Of a stretch of 62,214 bases of DNA, positions 56,601 through 62,214 are shown piece by piece. The stretch is from Pontibacter qinzhouensis. Lineage in GTDB: Bacteria; Bacteroidota; Bacteroidia; Cytophagales; Hymenobacteraceae. The notes under the pieces are model-generated. The model saw only the letters and a program-made list of their open reading frames with translations, was not told the origin of the DNA and ran no database searches. Each line of letters opens with the position of its first letter. Position 1 is the first letter of the stretch. The stretch is taken from the NCBI RefSeq assembly GCF_008017455.1, contig NZ_VRTY01000029.1, positions 1-62,214 on the forward strand, in the 5' to 3' direction. The translations under genes were made by a program, and so were the position numbers.

Positions 56601-56735
56601 TTTTGTTGCCTCCAGAAAGCTGTCGGTGGTCGCCAGTATGGTTAAATCAGCATCCAAAACAACACTGCGCGTAGGCATTGACCGGAACAGATGCTCGAAG
56701 TTAAGGCTAGTGTAAAGTTCAGGCTTATTTTTCAT
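53673..56735 (-). CDS. Multi-PAS sensor histidine kinase
   Basis: A 1020-aa soluble kinase. An N-terminal PAS-like region (about 1-140) is followed by at least five PAS/PAC units with the repeated WxxxxHPDD motif (WKELVHPDDV, WTSRIHPDDV, WEKFIHPADA, WTHALHPDDK, WNSVLHPDDR). The last is followed by a coiled coil, then HisKA (FVYTASHDLKLPIINMASIF with the phospho-His) and HATPase (NLISNAIKYRDHN, QDNGLGIDMN, GSGLGLYIVNRLI). No transmembrane helix is visible. It probably senses redox, light or small ligands; which is not evident. It is co-transcribed with the receiver protein downstream. Confidence 0.93.
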   Translation of the reverse strand: MKNKPELYTSLNFEHLFRSMPTRSVVLDADLTILATTDSFLEATKRTQNELVGNSFFTVFKEESKANNTSDIQQLFLEACQHAMQEQQECTLPVLSFYLLATGNRKQFWQITIKPLLSSTQEVPLLIVEFRDVTEDVTKEHEAQASHLHLLQMAKTVGATVWEADMDNNRLTFSESYKDIFGYPDSRLTYDLEAWKELVHPDDVAYIQSSIHNALQTRSRFWKGEYRYRKADGSYTAVYDHSYIMYNYAGQLTRMVGSMIDLNRQKDHDTRLKESNERFELIARATNDVIWDWNLLDSSIWWNDGFKNLFGYREEEIEPTAISWTSRIHPDDVDRVQTSIHDVIDSGNTYWHDEYRFRCASGQYLIIRDNGYVMHDETGSPVRMIGAMLDITERRRIEQKLQESVAHSRIVMESLPLMTWTTTPEGLVDYYNQRWFDYTGSNLEEMRDWGWEKFIHPADAKTTKDLWLHCVATGSTFTIQSRWKSGKDGSYRWFLARAIPLRDLSGTITKWVGSHTDIEDSKQTLLALEETSRKLRFLSESIPQIVWSANPDGTIDYFNKGWYQYTHIPLENSKNFGWTHALHPDDKQLTISTWLECVHTGEPFNRHLRLRNVATEDYRWFLARAQPMRDEQGRITKWFGTATDIHDQIQLQEELERSEKQFRFLAESIPQIIWTTDPTGFHDYFNQRWTEYTGLSLEDSIGFTWNSVLHPDDRPRAWERWQHSLRTGEFYEIEYRFQNTNDGTYRWFLAQAMPMHDEHGNIVKWFGTCTDIEDHKKAEEELLEKNLELKRINYDLDSFVYTASHDLKLPIINMASIFEELTGNIEFSDPDAQKMIGMFNKSLRQIHNTIHELSEVVKVQKNNERDLELVDLVALTNDVLESIQETMQNTGTRLTTDFSEAPAIAFSRANLKSIIYNLISNAIKYRDHNRAAEISLKTSVRGDFIELIVQDNGLGIDMNKHQNKLFQMFKRFHNHVNGSGLGLYIVNRLITNSGGYINIESTLNEGTTFYLYFNQKKDLV

Positions 56736-57064
56736 GTTAACGGTTAATGCTTAAAGCAAACGCATGGCTGCTCAAAGTGTTTTGAAAGGTAGCTGTCAGG
56801 AATGAATTTTATTTGGAGCAACTCTTACTGTTAAATACAATCAAGCAAGTTTTGCCGCATAAACCAAACCTGTTTCCGTCTTCGCTTCTGAATTATTTGA
56901 ATGGAAACAGCCTCCAGAAGGTTTTGTATCCGGATTTTGCCAAGGGTTAACCCAATATGTTTTAGTTGATTGTATTTAGAATATGCGTAACATCTGTAAG
57001 TTAGGTGAAAGCGGCCTTCCAGACTAAAATAAGTTACCTATAGGGCGCTAGGCTTGCTCCTGCA
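56736..57064. other. Gap between the PAS kinase and the PAS-only gene
   Basis: About 330 bp. It holds the full repeat copy at 56891-56947 and a GCGGCCTTCCAGAC phrase at 57009 that resembles the repeat core. No gene is supported. Confidence 0.5.
56891..56947 (+). repeat. 57-bp-family dispersed repeat, full copy
   Basis: AATTATTTGAATGGAAACAG, CCTCCAGAAGG, TTTT, spacer, CCAAGGGT; 57 bp. It faces the 3' end of the PAS-only gene. Confidence 0.9.
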
Positions 57065-58696
57065 CTACACCTGTTTTTGCAATGCTATTTCAAGTTCGGC
57101 TATTCGGTTTTTTGCCAGAATTAGGTCCGTTACTTCTACGGCAGAAATCAGGACACCTTCTATGTTCTCGTTCTCATCCAGGATGGGCTGGTACTTAAAG
57201 TTAAACCAGGCCTCGGTTTTCTGACCATTCTGATGACGGTCTATGTTTACTTTAAAGGCATCGATCGTAAATGTTTTACCTTGTTGGTACACATGGTTGA
57301 GCAGCAACTGGAAATCAAACTCGTCGAGTTCAGGCCATATCTCGCGGGCCGGCTTGCCAAGGTACCTCCTGTTGCCGTACATGGCGTATACGCCTGGAGT
57401 TATAAACTTGCAAACATGGTTTGGCCCCTGCAGGAGGCAAAGGTGTGCCGGCGATAGTTTTAGTATGTTTTCGAGCCTGCGGTCGCGGATTTGTACCTGC
57501 TCAAATGCCTGTTTCTGCTCATCTATGTCGGTGTAGGTGCCAATCCAGAGCTTAATGTTGCCTTTATCGTCGAACAGAGGTTCGGCCCGTTCCAGAAACC
57601 ACCTGTACTGGCCATCGATGCTGCTTTTTACCCGGCACTCTATTTCGTAGTAGCCTAAGGTAAGGGCATTGTGCCAAACCATAATTACCTGTGCGGTATC
57701 TTCGGGATGAATAACTTTAACCCAGCCTTCGGTTTGGCCCATAGGCATACCTGTGTAGGCATACCAGCTTCGGTTAAAGAAAATAACTTTCCCGTTCGGA
57801 AGGGCGGTCCAGGCCATGTGGGGGAGGGATTCAAGTAATTTATGAAAGCGGTCTTCGCTCTCTAGCAGCGCCTGCTCCACCCGTTTACTGGCGCTAATGT
57901 CGATCATGGAGCCTACCATTCTGATGGGTTCGCCACTTTCGTTGTAAATTATGTAGCACTTGTCGGTTACGTGGGCATACTCGCCATTGGCTTTTGCGAA
58001 GCGGTACTCCAGCGTAACTGTTTTGGCTCCGGTATTTTTTGCTTCCTCCATGTCGGCAAGTGCCTTCTCGAAGTCATCGGGGTGCACGCGTACGTTCCAC
58101 GAATCTGCGGCTACGCCTAATTCTTCAGGCGTGTACCCGAAAACCTCATACAGGTTGGCCCCCCAAAAAATTTGGTCCTGCTGTATGTCTAGTTCCCAGT
58201 TCGCTGCATGTATGGCGCTCGACAGCATATCCAGGTGTTCCCGGTTATGCACACTTGTCTGGTGCTGGCGTACCTGCTGGGTAATGTCCTGCGTTTCGTG
58301 TAGTATGTAGATCAGGGTTCCGTCATTATCGAAAACAGGCAAATGGCTGGAGGCCCAGTAGCGTTCTTCAAAGTGAGGATTGCGGCCATCAGAATCTGTT
58401 TCAATGTCGTACCGGATCACGGGCATTTTGTGCGGCTCCTTAAACTCCAGTACGTGCTGCAGCGACTCGTGCAGTATGTGAACCGAGTCTAGTTTTGAAA
58501 CGGCAGGACTTACAGGAAAAGCCTGTTGCAGGTGTTGGCCAATTAGCTGCTCTCTCGTTTTAGAAGCGACTGAGAGATAGGCATCTGTAGCATCTGCAAT
58601 AACAAGATCGGGCTGTAAGACCATGTATAAGCCCGGTAAGGCATGGAAAACAGGTCCTAATGAAAATGGGGTACTATCTTTTAAGTTTGTAGTCAC
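57065..58696 (-). CDS. PAS-domain protein without kinase domain
   Basis: A 543-aa soluble protein with four PAS/PAC-like units. The middle ones show SWNVRVHPDDFEK and WVKVIHPEDTAQV, the same motif as the PAS kinase nearby. A final PAS has NRRYLGKPAREIWPEL and GVLISAVEVTDLI, and the chain ends in a short coiled coil (AKNRIAELEIALQKQ). No HisKA, HATPase, GGDEF or HTH follows. It resembles the sensory half of the neighbouring kinase, likely by duplication, and may act as an accessory sensor. A truncation at a stop codon cannot be excluded but the end is clean. Confidence 0.85.
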   Translation of the reverse strand: MTTNLKDSTPFSLGPVFHALPGLYMVLQPDLVIADATDAYLSVASKTREQLIGQHLQQAFPVSPAVSKLDSVHILHESLQHVLEFKEPHKMPVIRYDIETDSDGRNPHFEERYWASSHLPVFDNDGTLIYILHETQDITQQVRQHQTSVHNREHLDMLSSAIHAANWELDIQQDQIFWGANLYEVFGYTPEELGVAADSWNVRVHPDDFEKALADMEEAKNTGAKTVTLEYRFAKANGEYAHVTDKCYIIYNESGEPIRMVGSMIDISASKRVEQALLESEDRFHKLLESLPHMAWTALPNGKVIFFNRSWYAYTGMPMGQTEGWVKVIHPEDTAQVIMVWHNALTLGYYEIECRVKSSIDGQYRWFLERAEPLFDDKGNIKLWIGTYTDIDEQKQAFEQVQIRDRRLENILKLSPAHLCLLQGPNHVCKFITPGVYAMYGNRRYLGKPAREIWPELDEFDFQLLLNHVYQQGKTFTIDAFKVNIDRHQNGQKTEAWFNFKYQPILDENENIEGVLISAVEVTDLILAKNRIAELEIALQKQV

Positions 58697-59103
58697 GGTG
58701 CGTAGGTATTCAGCCCTAAAAACTAGGGTAATAAATAATCAAATTATAAAAAATATTGCAGAACAGCAAGGAAAAGTATGACATGCTAAAGTCTTGTTAT
58801 AATCTGATGACTATAAAGAAGTTAGACCCAGCATACTGAAAGGGTCTGCCTGCTTGTTAGCTGCTGTTATAGCAAGCGGTATCAAAGTATATGTCCTGGT
58901 TTTCTGCTGGTGTAGGAGGCGTAAGATCCTGTTGTGCAATTATTTCAATGAAAAGAGCCTTCCAAAGAATTTTTAGGCTTGCTCCGGTCAGGGTTAAACC
59001 AGGAGCAAGTCCAAAAAACATTCATAAATTGACTTTTAAGAAATAGTCGGCTCATGCCTGTCATGAGCATGTTCGGGTTCCAGTATAGCTGGTTTCTAAA
59101 TCC
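58697..59103. other. Gap between the PAS-only gene and mfd
   Basis: About 400 bp. It contains the repeat copy at 58938-58994 and a hairpin CTTGCTCC / GGAGCAAG (58978-58985 with 59002-59009), whose loop carries the repeat's final TCAGGGT. It may help end mfd transcription. No gene is supported. Confidence 0.5.
58938..58994 (+). repeat. 57-bp-family dispersed repeat, full copy
   Basis: AATTATTTCAATGAAAAGAG, CCTTCCAAAGA, TTTT, spacer, GTCAGGGT end (one A fewer); 57 bp. It faces the 3' end of mfd (stop at 59104). Confidence 0.88.
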
Positions 59104-62100
59104 TTATGGAGCAGGTGTGGCGGGCACGGGTACTCCAATTTCGTCGAACACTTGCTTGGCATCTTTTATGGCACGGATGTCTTCTACAATTACGATGAGC
59201 TTATCTTTTGCCTCTTTCAGGCGGGAGCGGCGCGAGTGCTGCTGCACATATTTAAGTATATTGCCAAACACCTCCGACTGAAAATATTTGTCGTTGTTGG
59301 CAGTTGGCAGGTAGCCTTTGAGTATTTCTTTTTTGATGGTCAGCTTCTCGAAACCAAGTTGCTGCGCCTGCCACCTTAGTTTCACGATCTCCACGAGCTT
59401 CTGCACCTCCTCGGGCAAAGGGCCAAAACGGTCCACGATGCTGGCCTTCAGCTTATCGAGTTCCTGCAGGTCTTTGGTGCTGTCGAGTTTGCTGTATAGG
59501 CTGAGGCGTTCCGAAATATTGCTCACGTAGAAGTCCGGTATCAGCACCTCCATGTCGGTTTCGATGTTGCAGTCGCGCACGGGTTCTATAAACTGCTCCA
59601 GGTTATCGGCCAGGAACAGGTCGCGGAACTCTGTTTCTTTCAGCTCTTTTATGGCATCGTCGAGCACCTGGTGGTACATCTCAAAACCAAGATCCGATAT
59701 AAAGCCAGTTTGCTCGCCACCAAGCAGGTTGCCGGCCCCGCGTATGTCGAGGTCGCGCATGGCAATCTTAAAGCCTTCGCCCAGGTCAGAGAATTCTTCG
59801 AGGGTACTGAGGCGTTTGCGGGCATCGCTTGGCAAGCCCGAGACAGGTGGCGTGAGCAGGTAGCAATACGCTTTTTTGTTGGAGCGGCCTACGCGCCCGC
59901 GCATCTGGTGCAGGTCGGAGAGGCCAAACATATGTGCCCTGTTAATGATAATCGTGTTAGCGTTCTCAATATCAAGGCCCGATTCGATGATGTTGGTGGA
60001 TACAAGTACATCGTACTCGCCGTTCACGAACTTCATCATGCGTTTTTCCAGTTTCTCGGGGTCCATCTGGCCGTGGGCGTACGTTACTTTGGCATCGGGC
60101 ACGAGGCGCAGGATCATGGAGGCAATTTCTTCGATGTCTTTAACCCGGTTGTGCACAAAAAACACCTGCCCGCCCCGCTTTATCTCCAGCACAATGGCAT
60201 CCCGGATCAGGCCTTCGTCGAACACGTGCAGCTCGGTTTTAACGGGCTGGCGGTTAGGTGGCGGCGTGGCGATAACCGAAAGGTCGCGGGCTCCCATCAG
60301 CGAGAAGTGCAGCGTGCGCGGAATAGGGGTGGCAGTCAGGGTGAGGGTATCTACATTCACCTTCATCTCCTTGAGCTTGTCTTTTGTTTTTACCCCGAAT
60401 TTCTGCTCCTCGTCAATCACCATCAGGCCGAGGTCTTTGAATTTCACATCTTTGCTTACAATGCGGTGCGTGCCAATCAGGATGTCGACTTTACCGTCTG
60501 CCACACGTTTGAGGGTTTCTTTAGTGTCTTTGGTGGTTTTAAAGCGGTTAATGTAGTCTACTGTTACGGGGAACTGTTCCAGCCTGTCGCGGAAGGTGCG
60601 GTAGTGCTGCATGGCCAGAATGGTAGTAGGCACCAAAACGGCTACCTGCTTGCCATCGCAGGCGGCTTTAAAGGCGGCACGTATGGCAACTTCTGTTTTG
60701 CCAAAGCCCACGTCGCCACACACGAGGCGGTCCATGGGGTGCGGCTGTTCCATGTCAGCTTTTACGTCTTCGGTGGCTTTGCCCTGGTCAGGAGTGTCTT
60801 CATAGATAAAGCTCGATTCCAGCTCTGCCTGCAGAAACCCATCGCGGCTAAACGAGAAACCGGGCGCGGCCTTGCGTTTGGCGTAAAGCGATATCAGTTC
60901 GTGGGCAATATCTTTCACCTTGCCTTTAACTTTTTTCTTCTTGTTCTCCCACTCCGGCGAGCCCAGCTTGCTCATGCTGGGCGGGCCGCCCTCTTTGCCG
61001 CTGTACTTGCTTATTTTGTGCAAGGCGTGTATGCTTACATACAGCAGATCATCGTCGCGGTACACCAGCCGGATGGCTTCCTGTAACCTGCCTCCAACCT
61101 CTACCTTCTCCAGGCCGGCAAAACGACCAATGCCATAGTCTACGTGGGTTACGTAGTCGCCGGGCTGCAGCGAGCGCAGCTCTTTCAGCGTCATGGCTTT
61201 GCTCTTGGAGTGGCCTGTTTTGGCCTTGTGCTGGTAAAAACGGTCGAAAAGCTGGTGATCGGTATAGCAGGTAACCTTCAGGTTCTGATCTATAAAGCCT
61301 TCGCGCAACGAGATAGGTAAATGCTGAAAACGCACATCGTGGTCGAGCTCATCAAAAATCATGGTGAGGCGGTTGATCTGGCGCGGGGAATCTGTAGCGA
61401 TGATGTTTACAAAGCCAGCGCCCTGCTGCTCGTGCAGGTCTTTTACCAGCCGCTTAAAATCTTTGTTAAACGATGGCTGCGGCTTGGCCTGCAGTTGTAT
61501 AACTTCGGCCGATTTAAAATGGAAGCGCTTGCCTATCTCCACCACGTTAAAGGAATCGAGCAGCTTTTTAAATTGCTTCTGTGGCTGAAACAGCTGTTCC
61601 GGGTCCGACACAATCTGGGTGCCGCCGCTGCCAGCCATCATCTTCGAGAAGGCATGCGAGGCTTTCTCGAAATACTCTTCTATAACATCGAGGGTCTGGC
61701 GGATATCTTTAAACCAGATGTTGGTGTTGCCGGGCAGGTAATCCAGAAAAGCCTCGCGGGTTTCCTGGAGCAGCTTTGTCTGCACATTGGGTATAATCGA
61801 AATGGCCTTCTTCGTCTCCACACTCAGCTGCGTATCGGGGTCGAAGGTCCGGATGCTTTCTATTTCGTCGCCGAACAGTTCGATGCGGTAAGGCAGGTCG
61901 TTGGCATACGAAAACACATCCACAATACCGCCCCGCACGGCATACTGGCCTGCCTCATACACAAACTCTGTCCGCTCAAAACCATATTCTGCCAGCATTT
62001 CGCTCAGGAAGTTGGTGTCCAGCTTTTCACCAACTTTGGCTCCGAGAGTATTCTCAACCAGCGATTTTTTGTTGATTACTTTCTCTGTAAGCGCCTCCGG

Positions 62101-62214
62101 GTATGTTACAATCAGTTCACCTTTGCCGGTTTTCTGGTTGAGGCGGTTAAGCACCTCCGCCCGCATGAGTATGTTGGCGTTCTCGGTTTCGTCGAAACTG
62201 TAAGGGCGCTTGTA
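59104..62214 (-). CDS. mfd: Transcription-repair coupling factor, 5'-truncated by the window edge
   Basis: The frame is open to the edge of the window, so the N-terminus is missing (about 1036 residues are visible; full proteins have about 1100-1150). Visible order: part of the UvrB-homology module, the RNAP-interaction (CarD-like) domain (LQPGDYVTHVDYGIGRFAGLEKVEV), Walker A in VCGDVGFGKTEVAIRAAF, the DEEQ box in VIDEEQKFGV, and later helicase motifs (LTATPIPRTLHFSL, ESGLDIENANTIIINRA, QMRGRVGRSNKKAYCY). The TRCF C-terminal domain closes it (IETDMEVLIPDFYVSNISERLSLY). Mfd pushes stalled RNA polymerase off damaged templates and recruits UvrA. Confidence 0.97.
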   Translation of the reverse strand, partial: YKRPYSFDETENANILMRAEVLNRLNQKTGKGELIVTYPEALTEKVINKKSLVENTLGAKVGEKLDTNFLSEMLAEYGFERTEFVYEAGQYAVRGGIVDVFSYANDLPYRIELFGDEIESIRTFDPDTQLSVETKKAISIIPNVQTKLLQETREAFLDYLPGNTNIWFKDIRQTLDVIEEYFEKASHAFSKMMAGSGGTQIVSDPEQLFQPQKQFKKLLDSFNVVEIGKRFHFKSAEVIQLQAKPQPSFNKDFKRLVKDLHEQQGAGFVNIIATDSPRQINRLTMIFDELDHDVRFQHLPISLREGFIDQNLKVTCYTDHQLFDRFYQHKAKTGHSKSKAMTLKELRSLQPGDYVTHVDYGIGRFAGLEKVEVGGRLQEAIRLVYRDDDLLYVSIHALHKISKYSGKEGGPPSMSKLGSPEWENKKKKVKGKVKDIAHELISLYAKRKAAPGFSFSRDGFLQAELESSFIYEDTPDQGKATEDVKADMEQPHPMDRLVCGDVGFGKTEVAIRAAFKAACDGKQVAVLVPTTILAMQHYRTFRDRLEQFPVTVDYINRFKTTKDTKETLKRVADGKVDILIGTHRIVSKDVKFKDLGLMVIDEEQKFGVKTKDKLKEMKVNVDTLTLTATPIPRTLHFSLMGARDLSVIATPPPNRQPVKTELHVFDEGLIRDAIVLEIKRGGQVFFVHNRVKDIEEIASMILRLVPDAKVTYAHGQMDPEKLEKRMMKFVNGEYDVLVSTNIIESGLDIENANTIIINRAHMFGLSDLHQMRGRVGRSNKKAYCYLLTPPVSGLPSDARKRLSTLEEFSDLGEGFKIAMRDLDIRGAGNLLGGEQTGFISDLGFEMYHQVLDDAIKELKETEFRDLFLADNLEQFIEPVRDCNIETDMEVLIPDFYVSNISERLSLYSKLDSTKDLQELDKLKASIVDRFGPLPEEVQKLVEIVKLRWQAQQLGFEKLTIKKEILKGYLPTANNDKYFQSEVFGNILKYVQQHSRRSRLKEAKDKLIVIVEDIRAIKDAKQVFDEIGVPVPATPAP

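Noticed and set aside
59671..61086. 471-codon plus-strand frame inside mfd
   Set aside because: Antisense to mfd with all helicase motifs on the minus strand; the composition is a shadow.
1..62214. CRISPR array
   Set aside because: The 57-bp repeats are dispersed one by one in both orientations with genes between them; there are no regular repeat-spacer clusters and no cas genes.

Overview
The window looks like chromosomal DNA of a Bacteroidota bacterium, most likely a cytophagalean of the Hymenobacteraceae (Pontibacter/Hymenobacter-like). The evidence is T9SS C-terminal sorting domains, a PorT-like barrel, LytS/LytTR and multi-PAS signalling, RND and TlpA-type proteins, few purine-rich ribosome-binding sites, and a KduI/KduD uronate pathway. 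The genus is an inference; no rRNA is present.

Layout. 1-3.25 kb is an accessory segment: the tail of an IS256-type element, a three-gene toxin-antitoxin-chaperone operon (MqsR-like, MqsA-like, SecB-like), and a short RadC-like gene preceded by a long structured leader that fits the radC RNA motif. It abuts the 3' end of a tRNA-Asn gene. 3.3-31.5 kb is mostly core: a Rieske-fold lipoprotein without cluster ligands, a 3-hydroxyacyl-CoA dehydrogenase, pheS, a LiaF/LytS/LytTR cell-envelope sensing set, a TetR-TolC-MFP-RND efflux operon ending in an acyl-carrier-like protein that lacks its serine, peptidases, thioredoxin-fold proteins, PepSY, DJ-1/PfpI, YceI, a histone-deacetylase-family enzyme, and a type III PKS-methyltransferase-flavoprotein cluster. 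31.6-39 kb holds T9SS-secreted proteins, including a 1347-aa propeller-lipase fusion, and an ArsR-SRPBCC-DoxX operon. 39.2-42.6 kb is an AT-rich foreign segment that looks like an integron-type cassette array: three genes (HEPN-motif protein, acidic protein, lipoprotein), each followed by an attC-like palindrome. One of these sites is split by an ORF-less group II intron in the opposite orientation. No integrase is in the window. 42.7-47.8 kb is the KDG/KDPG pathway (eda, kdgK, LacI-type regulator, kduI, kduD). 48.3-62.2 kb holds YbdL-type aminotransferase, a uracil-DNA glycosylase, two disordered charged proteins, a PAS kinase with a receiver-only partner, a PAS-only protein, and mfd, which runs off the right edge.

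Across everything lies a dispersed intergenic repeat of nearly constant length (57-58 bp). It has 15 full-length copies and 3 shorter ones: AATTATTCTAATGAAAA, then GCCTTCCGAAGG, a variable spacer, and TCAAGGGT. It lies in intergenic DNA apart from slight overlaps with two gene ends, its TCAAGGGT end often sits about 10 bp from a stop codon, and several copies carry a G-poor leader. With the cassette/intron array and the toxin-antitoxin-chaperone operon, it is the most rewarding target for follow-up.
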